Source: Xanthobacteraceae bacterium
GTDB taxonomy: Bacteria; Pseudomonadota; Alphaproteobacteria; Rhizobiales; Xanthobacteraceae
DNA length: 64,000 nucleotides
NCBI GenBank assembly: GCA_023954195.1
Contig: JAMLIK010000001.1
Location: 1,054,001 to 1,118,000, forward strand
Reading direction: 5' to 3'
Positions 17,108-26,574 of the stretch are shown here, piece by piece; positions within the stretch are counted from its first letter, which is position 1; the number at the start of each line of letters is the position of its first letter. The notes beneath the pieces were generated by a model that saw only the letters and a program-made list of their open reading frames with translations, was not told where the DNA came from and made no database searches. The position numbers and the translations under genes were made by a program.

Positions 17108-18187
17108 TTACAGCGCGGCGATGACGGCGCGGGCGATCGCGGCGGTGCCGTCGTCCCCGCCGAACTCGATCGGTTTGACGCCATGCGCATAGGCGTTGTC
17201 AACCGCGCGCGTGATGCGGTCGGCGGCGGTGGCGGCTTCCTCAAGCCGGCGGGTGTCGGCAAGCCAGTCGAGCAGCAGCGCCACCGATAAAATCATCGCG
17301 GTCGGATTGGCCTTGCCCTGCCCCATGATGTCCGGCGCGGTGCCGTGGCACGGCTGGAACACCGCGTGACGGTCGCCGATGTCGGCCGACGGCGCCATGC
17401 CGAGCCCGCCGATCAGGCCGGCGGTGAGATCGGAGAGGATGTCGCCGAACATGTTCTCGGTCACCAGCACGTCGAAATCCCACGGTCGCCGCACCAGCAT
17501 CGCCGCGCAGGCATCGACATAGGCGCGCGACGCTTCAACGTCCGGATGGCGCGCGGCGGCCTCGTCGAACAGGCCGCGGAAGAAGGCGAACGCCTTGAAC
17601 ACGTTGGCCTTGTCGACGCAGGTCAGTTGTCCCTTGCCGCCGCGCGCCTTGCGCCGCTCGGTGAGGCGGAAGCAGAAGTCGAACAGACGCTGCGAGGTTT
17701 TGCGCGTGATGACCATGGTCTCGCGCGCCTCCTCGGCGGTGACCACGCCCTTGCCCATCGAGGCGAACAGCCCCTCGGTGGATTCGCGCACCAGCACCAG
17801 ATCGATGCCGCGCTCCGCCGCGCCGACGATCGGGCTCGGCACGCCGGGAATGAGCCGCGCCGGACGGACGCCGGCATAGAGATCGAAGATCATCCGCAGT
17901 TCGATCTGCGGCGCGATCTCGGTGTTGTCGGGATAGCGGATATGCGGCAGCCCGCAAGCGCCGAGCAGGATGGCGTCGGCCTCGTCGCACAATCTGACGG
18001 TGGACTCCGGCATCGAGACGCCGGTCGCCTGATAATGCGTCGCGCCGGCCGCCGCTTCGGTGAAGCGGAATCGCAGTTTCGAGGTCGCCTCGATCCGCCG
18101 CAGCACCTCCAGCGCCGGCGCCATTACCTCGGGGCCGATGCCGTCGCCGGCCAGCACCGCGATGTGAAACGCCTCCAGCGCCGCCAT
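17108..18187 (-). CDS. Isocitrate/isopropylmalate dehydrogenase family protein
   Basis: This 359-residue decarboxylating dehydrogenase of the IDH/IPMDH/tartrate dehydrogenase superfamily has the N-terminal IAVLAGDGIGPEVMAPALEV. It also has the substrate loop RESTEGLFASMG and the metal-binding TENMFGDILSDLTAGLIGGLG, here cited as TENMFGDILSD plus LTAGLIGGLG. The NAD-binding CHGTAPDIMGQGKANP follows. The Asp/Lys active-site residue sits in TCVDKANVFK. It is not in a leucine operon. Its ATG overlaps the TGA of the molybdoenzyme gene by one base (TGATG), so the two are translated together. A 3-hydroxy-acid (malate- or tartrate-like) substrate is likely, but which one is unknown. Confidence 0.92.
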   Translation of the reverse strand: MAALEAFHIAVLAGDGIGPEVMAPALEVLRRIEATSKLRFRFTEAAAGATHYQATGVSMPESTVRLCDEADAILLGACGLPHIRYPDNTEIAPQIELRMIFDLYAGVRPARLIPGVPSPIVGAAERGIDLVLVRESTEGLFASMGKGVVTAEEARETMVITRKTSQRLFDFCFRLTERRKARGGKGQLTCVDKANVFKAFAFFRGLFDEAAARHPDVEASRAYVDACAAMLVRRPWDFDVLVTENMFGDILSDLTAGLIGGLGMAPSADIGDRHAVFQPCHGTAPDIMGQGKANPTAMILSVALLLDWLADTRRLEEAATAADRITRAVDNAYAHGVKPIEFGGDDGTAAIARAVIAAL

Positions 18188-20295
18188 CAGCGCGACACCA
18201 GCGTAAGCGCGGCCTTGCGCACCCACACCTTGTTGTCGTGGAACGCCGCGCCGCCATAGGGCGCGACCGCCTCCGCGCCGGTCAGCATGTTGATGCCGCG
18301 CTTGCCGACATGGGCGTGGTTGGGATGCACCGATTCCGCGATCAGTACGCCGCGCCGCACGCCGGGAAACAGCCGCGCGGTGAGATGGGTCTCGCCGCGG
18401 CTGTTGCCGAGCGTCACCAGATCGCCGTCGGCGATATCGAGGCCGCGCGCGTCGTCGGGATGGATCATCACCGACGGCGCGCCCTCGCGCGCTTTCGAGG
18501 ACGGCGTTTCGTTGAAGGTGGTGTTAAGGAAGCTGCGCGACGGGCTGGTGGCGAGCCGGAACGGATGCGCCTCGTCGGCCGCCTCGATCACCGCCCAATG
18601 ATCCGGCAACGCCGGCATCTTGTCCCACGCGCCGTTGCGCTCGTTGACCGGCACCGGGACGTTGGGCCAGTCCGCCCTGAAATGGAATTTGCCGTCGCTG
18701 TGGCCGAAACCGTCGAGGAAATGCGAGGCGCGGAAAGGAGGCTGCAAGTCGCGCCACAGATCGGCCAGCAGGCCGTCGGCGCTGCCGTGGCCGCTGGCGC
18801 GCAGCGTGGCGTCGATCACCTCGCGCGCGGTCATCCCGAACGCCGGATGATGCGCGCCGACGCGCCTGGCGATGCCCTGCAACACCTCGTGATTGGAGCG
18901 GCATTCGCCGGGCGGCTCGACCAGCTTGGCGCCGACCGAGATGTATTGATGGCCGCCGCCGTAATAGAGGTCGTCGTGTTCGAGGAACATGGTCGCCGGC
19001 AGCACGATGTCGGCCATCTGCGCCGTCTCGGTCATGAACTGCTCGTGGACCACCGCGAACAGATCCTCGCGGGCGAAGCCGCGCCGGACCAAAGCCTGTT
19101 CGGGGGCCACCGTCACCGGGTTGGTGTTCTGGATCAGCATCGCCTTGACCGGGCCGCCGCCCTTCAGCGCCTCGGCGTCGCCGGTGAGGATGCGGCCGAT
19201 CTTCGACTGGTCGAGCCGCCGGGTGCTTCTGTCGACGACGTCGAGCCCCTCGATCAGCGTCTTGTCGAACTTCCAGATCGCGCCGTTGTTGAAGAACGCG
19301 CCGCCGCCCTCGTACTGCCACGCGCCGGTCACCGCCGGGATGCACAGCGCCGCGTGCATCTGCGCCGCGCCGTTGCGGCTGCGGGTGAAGCCGTAGCCGA
19401 GCCGGAAGTACGAACGCGGCGTCCCGCCCACCGCGCGCGCGAAAGCCTCGATTTCCGCGACCGGCACGCCGCAGATCGCCGAGGCCCATTGCGGCGTGCG
19501 GGTGGCGAGATGCGCCTCAAGCTCGTCCGGGCAATCGGTGTATTTGGCGAGATAGGCGCGGTCGGCGAAGCCCTCGCGAAACAGCACATGCATCACGCCG
19601 CAGGCAAACGCGCCGTCGGTGCCGGGCCGCAGCAGGATCTTGATGTCGGCCTGCTTCATCGTCTCGTTGTCGTAGACGTCGATGGCGGCGATGCGCGCGC
19701 CGCGCTCCTTGCGGGCGCGGGTGGCGTGGGTCATGACATTGACCTGGGTGGAGACCGGATTGGTGCCCCAGATCACGATCAGGTCGGACCTCGCCATCTC
19801 GCGCGGATCGACGCCCATCACCTTGCCGGTGCCGGCGCCGTAGCCGGCCCAGGCGATGGTCGAGCAGATGGTGCTGTAGAAGCGCGAGTATTTCTTGACG
19901 TGCGACAGGCGGTTGATGCCGTCGCGCATCACCAGCCCCATGGTGCCGGCGTAATAATACGGCCACACCGACTCCGCCCCGAATTCGCGCTCGGCTTCGT
20001 TGAAGCGCGCGCCGATCTCGTCCAGCGCCTCGTCCCACGAAATCCGCGCGAAACGCCCCTCGCCCTTCGGCCCGATCCGGCGCAGCGGGTGGCGGACGCG
20101 GTCCGGATGGTTGATGCGCTCGCTGTAGCGTCCGACCTTGGCGCAGACCACGCCGGCGGTATAGCTTTGCAATTTCGAGCCGCGCACGCGGCCGATGGTG
20201 GCGCCGTCGATCACCTCGACATCGAGCGCGCAGGCCGAGGGGCAGTCGTGCGGACAGGTGGAATGACCGATCTCGATTTTGACGTTGGCGTTCAT
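18187..20295 (-). CDS. Molybdopterin-dependent oxidoreductase (DMSO reductase superfamily)
   Basis: This 702-residue enzyme carries a bis-MGD molybdenum cofactor. At the N-terminus a 4Fe-4S cluster motif is visible: HSTCPHDCPSAC, then VVCAKVGRY about 28 residues later, with the usual Lys. The body has the cofactor-binding segments LIVIWGTNPVST (about 172) and AMLIQNTNPVTVAPEQ (about 388), and a C-terminal molydopterin dinucleotide-binding domain starting near 590 (TSPSRSFLNTTF). There is no twin-arginine signal, so it is cytoplasmic. Neither an iron-sulfur nor a membrane subunit follows. Instead it is coupled by TGATG to an isopropylmalate dehydrogenase-like gene. The substrate is unknown; the coupling suggests a shared pathway. 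Confidence 0.93.
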   Translation of the reverse strand: MNANVKIEIGHSTCPHDCPSACALDVEVIDGATIGRVRGSKLQSYTAGVVCAKVGRYSERINHPDRVRHPLRRIGPKGEGRFARISWDEALDEIGARFNEAEREFGAESVWPYYYAGTMGLVMRDGINRLSHVKKYSRFYSTICSTIAWAGYGAGTGKVMGVDPREMARSDLIVIWGTNPVSTQVNVMTHATRARKERGARIAAIDVYDNETMKQADIKILLRPGTDGAFACGVMHVLFREGFADRAYLAKYTDCPDELEAHLATRTPQWASAICGVPVAEIEAFARAVGGTPRSYFRLGYGFTRSRNGAAQMHAALCIPAVTGAWQYEGGGAFFNNGAIWKFDKTLIEGLDVVDRSTRRLDQSKIGRILTGDAEALKGGGPVKAMLIQNTNPVTVAPEQALVRRGFAREDLFAVVHEQFMTETAQMADIVLPATMFLEHDDLYYGGGHQYISVGAKLVEPPGECRSNHEVLQGIARRVGAHHPAFGMTAREVIDATLRASGHGSADGLLADLWRDLQPPFRASHFLDGFGHSDGKFHFRADWPNVPVPVNERNGAWDKMPALPDHWAVIEAADEAHPFRLATSPSRSFLNTTFNETPSSKAREGAPSVMIHPDDARGLDIADGDLVTLGNSRGETHLTARLFPGVRRGVLIAESVHPNHAHVGKRGINMLTGAEAVAPYGGAAFHDNKVWVRKAALTLVSR

Positions 20296-20326
20296 GGCGG
20301 CGGCACTGGCACGAGTTTCATTTTGT

Positions 20327-20410
20327 CGTCATTGCGAGGAGCGAAGCGACGAACCAATCCAGTCCTTGCTTCGCGGCTTTCTGAATTGCTTCGCTTCGCT
20401 CGCAATGGCG
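20327..20410. repeat. Palindromic intergenic repeat, family A copy 2
   Basis: It begins CGTCATTGCGAGGAGCGAAG and ends TTGCTTCGCTTCGCTCGCAA followed by TGGCG. The interior shares CCAATCCAGTCCTTGC with copy 1 and copy 3. It fills most of the gap between the molybdoenzyme gene and the GT-C protein gene. Confidence 0.8.
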
Positions 20411-20444
20411 GTCTAGCACAATTTCCCGGTCCGGGGCAGCCGCG

Positions 20445-22115
20445 TCACGAGCGTCTGGCGCGCTGATCCTTGACATAGCCCAGCGGAACGCCGAGGCGCT
20501 TGACGGTGACCACCACCTTGCCCTGGCTGTCGCGGTCGCAGTTCATGTGGGTCGGCGCGATGAAGAAATCGGCGGTCTCCCACACCTGCGCCCAATGCAG
20601 ATGCGGCCGCGCCTTGCGCAGGAACGCCGCGCGCTCGCCGCAGATCGCCACCGAATAGTGGTGCGTCGGGTCGCGGCTGAGCGCCGGCTCGGTGCGGTCG
20701 AGATAGGCTTCCAGCCCGTCCACCGCCTCCGGCATGATGGTGAACCAGTAGTCGGTGGCGTAGCGGCGCGACGCGCCCTCAAGGCCGCCGACCAGCGGAT
20801 TGAACACCAGATATTCGTAAGGGTGCAGCCGCGCCAGCGTCACCGCGTTCCAGCCGAATCCCGCGACGACCACCGCCAGCGCCGCGACGCCGAGCAGACG
20901 GCGCAGCGCCGAGAGCCGCGCCACGGCGCGATCGAGCCCGATCCCGGCGAGGATCGCCAGCGGCGGCAGCACGAACAGGAAGTGGCGCAGCCCGCAGAAC
21001 GCCGGGCCATGCGCCACCACCTCGCAGGCGACCGGAAAGATCGCGGCGAAGCCGATCAGCGCGGTCTCTCGCCGCGCGAGGCGGGTGATGCCGTCCCGTG
21101 CCAGCGCCGCAAACGCCATCGCCGCCAGCGCGCCCGCCAGCATCAGCAGCGGCAGTTTGACCAGGATGTAGACCGGCACATACAGTCGCGGGATGGTCGC
21201 CATCCGGTACACCGTGCCATCCAGCACGGTGCGGATGTTGTAGTGAAACTCGGCGAAGCTGAACAGGCCGCGAACCGGATTGAGCGGCGATAGCGCCGAC
21301 CACGGCCAGGTCACGATCATGATGACGTAGGCAATGGCCAATGCCGGCACGAAGCGGAGCGCCGACACCCATATGAAGCGGCCGGCCTGTCGCGACAGCA
21401 GCGGCGTCGAGGCCGGAATGCTCAGCAGAATGGCCACGCCGACATAGCCGACCAGCAGCAGCCCCAGCACCTTGATGCCGAGCGCCGCCCCGGTCATCAG
21501 CCCGAGGCCCGCGACGTGGCGCGGCTTCGGGTTCGGCAGGTCGCGCGCCGCGCGCAGCAGGAAATACAGCGCGCCGGCCATCGCCGCCGCCAATGGGATA
21601 TCCTTGCTGTGGTGGAACATGGTGCCGTACCACGAGCCGGTAACCGCCAGCGCCAGCCCGGCAAGCCAGCCGGCGCGCGCCCCCGCGATCATCCGCGCGG
21701 TCGCCGTCACCGCCGCCAGCCCTCCGACGCCGATCAGGCCGCACAGGAGATGGCGCAGATCGTAGATATCCATCGGCACCAGGCGGCCGAGCAGGATCGC
21801 GGCGCTGTCGAACAGCCCGCCATAGAGATACAGGTTGTCGAGTTCGAACACCGCGCGGTTGGTGAAGCCGCTTTCGTAATAGGCGAGGATCAGCTCGCCG
21901 TAGCGATGCTGGATCCATTCGTCGTTGGTGACGGCGTAGTCGCGGAAAGTCGCGATCACCAGCCCGACCAGCACCGCGAGCAGCGCCACCGAGGCCAGAT
22001 CGTAGGGATCGCGCGACGCCGCCGCGCGCATCATGCGCCGGATCAACGACGGGCCGGTCTCGCGAGGCCATTCCCCGCCAAAATCGTTCACCGTTTCGCG
22101 CGCGAGATCGGTCAT
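20445..22115 (-). CDS. GT-C-type glycosyltransferase family membrane protein (ArnT/PMT-like)
   Basis: This large membrane protein of 556 residues has 10 or more hydrophobic helices and a soluble C-terminal tail from about residue 450. The first loop after TM1 contains VTNDEWIQHRYGELIL; the acidic pair is where GT39/GT83 enzymes hold their catalytic Asp. A later HHSKDIPLAAAMAGAL is also typical of the class. Such enzymes move a sugar from a polyprenyl-phosphate carrier to protein, lipid or polysaccharide in the periplasm. No glycan gene cluster adjoins it, so acceptor and donor remain unknown. ATG 22115 is the first Met of the frame. Confidence 0.82.
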   Translation of the reverse strand: MTDLARETVNDFGGEWPRETGPSLIRRMMRAAASRDPYDLASVALLAVLVGLVIATFRDYAVTNDEWIQHRYGELILAYYESGFTNRAVFELDNLYLYGGLFDSAAILLGRLVPMDIYDLRHLLCGLIGVGGLAAVTATARMIAGARAGWLAGLALAVTGSWYGTMFHHSKDIPLAAAMAGALYFLLRAARDLPNPKPRHVAGLGLMTGAALGIKVLGLLLVGYVGVAILLSIPASTPLLSRQAGRFIWVSALRFVPALAIAYVIMIVTWPWSALSPLNPVRGLFSFAEFHYNIRTVLDGTVYRMATIPRLYVPVYILVKLPLLMLAGALAAMAFAALARDGITRLARRETALIGFAAIFPVACEVVAHGPAFCGLRHFLFVLPPLAILAGIGLDRAVARLSALRRLLGVAALAVVVAGFGWNAVTLARLHPYEYLVFNPLVGGLEGASRRYATDYWFTIMPEAVDGLEAYLDRTEPALSRDPTHHYSVAICGERAAFLRKARPHLHWAQVWETADFFIAPTHMNCDRDSQGKVVVTVKRLGVPLGYVKDQRARRS

Positions 22116-22419
22116 GAACTACCCGTCCGCCGCGATGGCCGCCGAGGACGCTTTCGCTGCATCGCAACATCGGCGGCGATGCCGCCGGCGGACCGGCGGG
22201 ACAGCGGGCATGAGCGTTCGGACAGGCATTGGGATCCACGACGCGGGTGAGGCCGACGCTCGTCTATAGACGATCCGGCGGCTTTTGCCACCGCATCGTT
22301 GGAATAACGACGCCGCCGACCGCCTTGCCAGCCGCCTCGGCGGCGATATTCTGTACGCCTGTCCAATCACCGACGACCGGGCCAACCCGGCGTGTCATCC
22401 ATCAGGGAGTCGACGCAGA
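22116..22419. other. Intergenic region between divergent genes
   Basis: These 304 bases separate the GT-C protein gene and the acyl-CoA synthetase gene and must hold promoters for both. I see no convincing -35/-10 pair, repeat or open frame with coding character. AGGGAG at 22404-22409 is the ribosome site of the synthetase. Confidence 0.5.
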
Positions 22420-23970
22420 ATGTATCCGGGGACCCACGTCGCGGCGCGCGCCAATCAACCCGCCTTCATCATGGCGAGCACCGGCGAGACCGTCAGCTAT
22501 GCCGAACTGGAGGCGCGCACCAACCGGCTGGCGCATTTCCTGCGCTCGCGCGGGCTCAACCGCCTCGATCACTATTCGATCTTCATGGAGAACAATTCGC
22601 GCTATCTCGAAAGCTGCGGCGCGGGCGAGCGCGCCGGGCTGTACTTCACCTGCATCAACTCGTTCCTGAAAGCCGACGAACTCGCCTACATCCTGGACAA
22701 CAGCGAATCCCGCGTGCTGATCTTCTCCGAGGAAAAGCGCGCGGTCGCGCTGGAAGCGATGAAGCAGTGCCCGCGGGTCGAGGTCGGCCTGGTGGTCGAC
22801 GGGCCGGGCGACGGCGACAAGATCCTCAATCTGGACGAGGCCGTCCGCGATTTTCCGTCGACGCCGATCGCCGATGAAAGCCTCGGCACCGCGATGCTGT
22901 ATTCGTCGGGCACCACCGGGCGGCCGAAGGGCATCGTGCGACCGCTGCCGGAGCAGCCGCCCTCGGAAGGGCTGCCGCTGTTCCACTTCCTCAACCAGCT
23001 CTGGCACTACCGCGAGGGGCTGACCTACCTGTCGCCGGCGCCGCTCTATCACTCCGCGCCGCAGGCGGCGGTCAACCTGGTGATCCGCGACGGCGGCACC
23101 GCCATCATCATGGAGAAGTTCGACCCCGAGCACTACCTGCAACTGGTCGAGAAATACCGGCCGACCCACAGCCAGCTGGTGCCGACGATGTTCTCGCGGA
23201 TGCTCAAGCTGCCGGACGAGGTGCGCAAGCGCTACGACGTGTCGTCGCTGGAAGTGGCGATCCACGCCGCCGCGCCCTGCCCGCCGCAGGTCAAGGAGCA
23301 GATGATCGAATGGTGGGGACCGATCATCCACGAATATTACGGCGCGACCGAGGGACTGGGCTTCACCGCCTGCGACACGCCGCAATGGCAGGCGCATCGC
23401 GGCACCGTCGGCAAGGTGCTGCTCGGCGAGTTGCACGTGCTCGACGAGAACATGCAGCCGTGCCCGAAGGAGACGCCCGGCACGCTGTGGTTCAAGACCG
23501 CGACCCCGTTCGAATATTTCAACGATCCGCAACGCACCGCCGAGACCCGCTCGGCCGACGGCAGCATGAGCACGGTCGGCGACATCGGCTATGTCGACGA
23601 CGACGGCTTCCTCTACCTCACCGACCGCGCCACCTTCATGATCGTCTCCGGCGGCGTCAACATCTACCCGCAGGAATGCGAGAACCTGCTGATTACCCAC
23701 CCCAAGGTGGCCGACGCCGCGGTGTTCGGCGTGCCGAACGAGGACCTCGGCGAGGAGGTCAAGGCGGTGGTGCAGCCGATGCCGGGCGTTAAGGCGGACC
23801 AGGCGCTCGCGGATGAATTGACCGCGTTCTGCCAGGCCAACCTGTCGCGGCAGAAATGTCCGCGCTCGATCGACTTCATCGACGAGATGCCGCGGCTGCC
23901 GACCGGCAAGCTCTACAAGCGTCTGTTGCGCGACCGCTACTGGGGCGACCGCAAGAGCCGCATCGTTTGA
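22420..23970 (+). CDS. AMP-forming acyl-CoA synthetase
   Basis: This 516-residue adenylate-forming enzyme activates a carboxylic acid as acyl-AMP and then acyl-CoA. The P-loop-like motif YSSGTTGRPKGIVRP lies near residue 162, the A5 motif EYYGATEGLGFT near 305, and the hinge region VGDIGYVDDDGFLYLTD near 385. The catalytic Lys is in PTGKLYKRLL near the C-terminus. The open frame extends upstream, but ATG 22420 has AGGGAG 10 bases before it and begins at the usual family position. The acid could be a medium- or long-chain fatty acid or an alicyclic or aromatic acid. Divergence from the GT-C gene gives no clue. Confidence 0.94.
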   Translation: MYPGTHVAARANQPAFIMASTGETVSYAELEARTNRLAHFLRSRGLNRLDHYSIFMENNSRYLESCGAGERAGLYFTCINSFLKADELAYILDNSESRVLIFSEEKRAVALEAMKQCPRVEVGLVVDGPGDGDKILNLDEAVRDFPSTPIADESLGTAMLYSSGTTGRPKGIVRPLPEQPPSEGLPLFHFLNQLWHYREGLTYLSPAPLYHSAPQAAVNLVIRDGGTAIIMEKFDPEHYLQLVEKYRPTHSQLVPTMFSRMLKLPDEVRKRYDVSSLEVAIHAAAPCPPQVKEQMIEWWGPIIHEYYGATEGLGFTACDTPQWQAHRGTVGKVLLGELHVLDENMQPCPKETPGTLWFKTATPFEYFNDPQRTAETRSADGSMSTVGDIGYVDDDGFLYLTDRATFMIVSGGVNIYPQECENLLITHPKVADAAVFGVPNEDLGEEVKAVVQPMPGVKADQALADELTAFCQANLSRQKCPRSIDFIDEMPRLPTGKLYKRLLRDRYWGDRKSRIV

Positions 23971-23992
23971 ACGCGGGGGGTATTGCTCTCGT

Positions 23993-24117
23993 CGTCGTCC
24001 CCGCGCAGGCGGGGACCCATAACCCCTGGACCTGGTTTAGTCGCGAGCGCGGGCGACAACAGTTTTTCGCCTCACAAATGCTGCGGCGTCTGGGTCCCCG
24101 CCTGCGCGGGGACGACG
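23993..24117. repeat. Paired palindromic repeat, family B copy 2
   Basis: Left unit 23993-24018 and inverted right unit 24091-24117, with the cores GTCCCCGCGCAGGCGGGGAC and GTCCCCGCCTGCGCGGGGAC, surround about 72 variable bases. It stands between the convergent acyl-CoA synthetase and htpG genes. Confidence 0.85.
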
Positions 24118-24157
24118 CTGATCGGGTTGTAGCTGACATATAAATGAAGCCCGCCCC

Positions 24158-26020
24158 TCACCCCGCCTGCAACACCAGGCGGTTGAGCCGCGCGGCGAAG
24201 GCCGCCGGGTCGTCCGGCAGTTCGCCGTCGAGGATCTGCGCCTGCTCCAGCAACAGCAGCGCGAGATCGTCGCGCCGCGCCGCGTCGTCGGCGGCGGTGA
24301 CGGCGGCGACCAGCGGGTGGCGCGGATTGATTTCGAGGATCGGCTTGGCGCGGCCGCCGCGCTGTTGCTGCGCCAACAGCCGCTCCAGCTCGCGATCCGG
24401 CCCGAAACTGCCGGCGACGAGGCACGACGCGCTGGTGGTGAGCCGGCGCGACACCCTCACGTCGGCGACGCTATCGCCGAGGCTGGCCTTGACGGCGGCG
24501 ACGGCGGCGGCCTCGTCCACCGCCGTCTCGTCCGGCTTGTCGTTGCCGTCGATAAGCGGGATCAGGTCGAAATCGATATCGCCCTGGCTCAGCGACTTCA
24601 GCGGCTTGCCCTCGAAATCGAGCGGCGCCGAGGTCCAGAACGCATCCACCGGATCGGTCAGCAACAGCACCTCGATGCCGCGCGCCGCCGCCGCCTCCAG
24701 CATCGGATGCGACTTCAGCCGCTCGATGCTGTCGCCGGCGAGAAAATAAATCTCGGTCTGGTTCGGCTTCAGATCGGCGAGGTATTGCTTCAGCGAGCGG
24801 CGCTCGCCCGCCGTGGTGGTGAAGCGCGCCAGCGCCAGCAACTTCTCGCGCCGCTCGAAATCCTCGTACAGCCCTTCCTTGATGACCGGGCCGAACGCAT
24901 CCCAGATTTTGGTGAACTGTTCCGGCTGCTTCTCGCTCAGCGTCTCCAGCTCGGCGATGACGCGGCCGGTCACCGCCTTGCGAATCTGCGCGAGTTGCGG
25001 GTTGTTCTGCAACATCTCGCGCGAGATGTTGAGCGGCAGGTCCTCGCTGTCGACCACGCCGCGAATGAAACGCAGATACGGCGGCAACAATTCCGCCTCG
25101 GCGGTGATGAACACGCGCCGCACATAGAGCTTGACGCGCCCCTTGCGCGACGGCTCGAACAGGTCGAACGGCTTGGCGGACGGCGCGAACAGCAGCACCG
25201 CATAGGCTTGCCGGCCCTCGGCGCGGTAGTGCAGCGTCATCGCCGGCTCGTCGAAGGCCCCGGCGATGGATTTGTAGGCCGCCGCGTAATCCTCCGGCGT
25301 CAGTTCGGATTTCGCGCGCTGCCACAGCGCGCTGGCGGAATTGATCTGCTTCGGCTCGCCGCCATCCGCCACCAGTTCGATCGGAAACTGGATGTTGTCG
25401 GAATAAGCGTGGACGATGCGCTCAAGCCGGCTGGCCTCAAGATATTCCGCCGCCTCAGGCTTGAGGTGCAGCACGATCTCGGTGCCGCGCGCCACGCGCG
25501 CGACGTCCTCCGCGCTGCCGGGAGCGACGGTGAAGCCGCCGCCGCCCGCCGACGACCACACCCATGCTTCAGTGGTCCCCGCGCGGCGGCTGGTGACCAC
25601 GACGCGCTCCGCCACCATGAAGGCGGCGTAGAAACCGACGCCGAACTGGCCGATCAGGCCGGCGCCGTCCTTGACCTCCTTCAGGCGCGCGACGAACGAT
25701 TTCGTGCCCGAGCGCGCGATCGTGCCGAGATTGTCGATCAGTTCCTGGCGGTCCATGCCGATGCCGCTGTCGATCACCGACAGGGTATTCGCCGCCTTGT
25801 CGGGAACGATGCGGATCGCCAGCGGCCCGCCGGTTTCCATCAGGTCGGGCCGGGCGATCGCCTCGTAGCGCAGCTTGTCGCAGGCGTCCGAGCCGTTGGA
25901 GATCAATTCGCGCAGAAAGATGTCGGTCTCGGAATAGACCGAATGCACCATCAGTTGCAGAAGCTCGGCCACTTCGGCCTGAAACGGTTGGGTTTCGCTG
26001 GCGGCGTCAATCGTCGTCAT
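24158..26020 (-). CDS. htpG: Molecular chaperone HtpG (Hsp90 family)
   Basis: This 620-residue ATP-dependent chaperone assists folding of client proteins in the cytosol. The GHKL ATP-binding domain covers about residues 1-235, with [39 protein letters not shown] and [20 protein letters not shown]. The middle domain contains [20 protein letters not shown] and [20 protein letters not shown], the latter with the Arg that contacts ATP. The C-terminal dimerisation domain follows. I chose ATG 26020 because AGGA lies 8 bases upstream and because the family usually starts a few residues before the ETQPFQAEV sequence. It appears to be a single gene, bounded by B-family repeats on both sides. Confidence 0.97.
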   Translation of the reverse strand: MTTIDAASETQPFQAEVAELLQLMVHSVYSETDIFLRELISNGSDACDKLRYEAIARPDLMETGGPLAIRIVPDKAANTLSVIDSGIGMDRQELIDNLGTIARSGTKSFVARLKEVKDGAGLIGQFGVGFYAAFMVAERVVVTSRRAGTTEAWVWSSAGGGGFTVAPGSAEDVARVARGTEIVLHLKPEAAEYLEASRLERIVHAYSDNIQFPIELVADGGEPKQINSASALWQRAKSELTPEDYAAAYKSIAGAFDEPAMTLHYRAEGRQAYAVLLFAPSAKPFDLFEPSRKGRVKLYVRRVFITAEAELLPPYLRFIRGVVDSEDLPLNISREMLQNNPQLAQIRKAVTGRVIAELETLSEKQPEQFTKIWDAFGPVIKEGLYEDFERREKLLALARFTTTAGERRSLKQYLADLKPNQTEIYFLAGDSIERLKSHPMLEAAAARGIEVLLLTDPVDAFWTSAPLDFEGKPLKSLSQGDIDFDLIPLIDGNDKPDETAVDEAAAVAAVKASLGDSVADVRVSRRLTTSASCLVAGSFGPDRELERLLAQQQRGGRAKPILEINPRHPLVAAVTAADDAARRDDLALLLLEQAQILDGELPDDPAAFAARLNRLVLQAG

Positions 26021-26190
26021 CACCAAAATCCTGGCTCGTTCATTCAAATAGGACGGGAGGATTTTGATATAGCGCGGCGCGGGCGCGGATCAAGCGCCGC
26101 CACCGCATGATGCGACCATCATCGGGTGCGGTGCCCGGCGGCGCGTTCACCGCGATCCGGTGGATGATGGAGCCGAAGCGCTGCGGCGTA

Positions 26191-26217
26191 TGGGTCCCCG
26201 CCTGCGCGGGGACGACA
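26191..26217. repeat. Single B-family repeat unit (copy 3)
   Basis: One unit, TGGGTCCCCGCCTGCGCGGG plus GACGAC, occurs without its inverted partner. It lies between htpG and the small basic protein gene and still forms its own 8-base-arm hairpin. Confidence 0.75.
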
Positions 26218-26262
26218 ATTTTCGGGGCGCAATCCGCGCGAAGGCGAATTGCCGGCAAGCCG

Positions 26263-26574
26263 TCAGCGCTGATGGCCGAGGCCGATTCCGAGTTTCATGG
26301 CTTTCTGGCGCAATGAGCCAACAGTCCGCCGGGTCAGCTTCGCGATCTGCGCGACCGGTGTCCGCGCCTTGGAATGCGCGCGCAACTCCTTGATATCCGC
26401 CTTCGAATAGGGACGGCGCGCGATCTTCGTCGCCTTCGACGCCGCGGTTCTGGTTTTCGCCGCCTTGGCCGATTTCATCGTCTTGGACGATTTCACCGTC
26501 TTGGCGGACTTCGCCGCCTTTGTCGTTTTCGACGCCCCGGTTTTCCGCGTGACTGTCTTAGCTTTGCGAGCCAC
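26263..26574 (-). CDS. Small Lys/Ala-rich histone H1-like protein with C-terminal HTH-like segment
   Basis: This 103-residue very basic protein has two parts. The N-terminal 50 residues are low-complexity Lys/Ala/Thr/Ser with repeated KTVKSSKTMKSAK-like units, as in histone H1 tails. The C-terminal half (YSKADIKELRAHSKARTPV, then AQIAKLTRRTVGSLRQKA) resembles a Myb/SANT-like or resolvase-type helix-turn-helix. It probably binds DNA and may influence nucleoid structure or stress gene expression, though no function is established by the sequence. ATG 26574 has an AGGAGAT ribosome site 6 bases upstream. A second Lys-rich protein of another family is at 37039-37335. Confidence 0.8.
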   Translation of the reverse strand: MARKAKTVTRKTGASKTTKAAKSAKTVKSSKTMKSAKAAKTRTAASKATKIARRPYSKADIKELRAHSKARTPVAQIAKLTRRTVGSLRQKAMKLGIGLGHQR

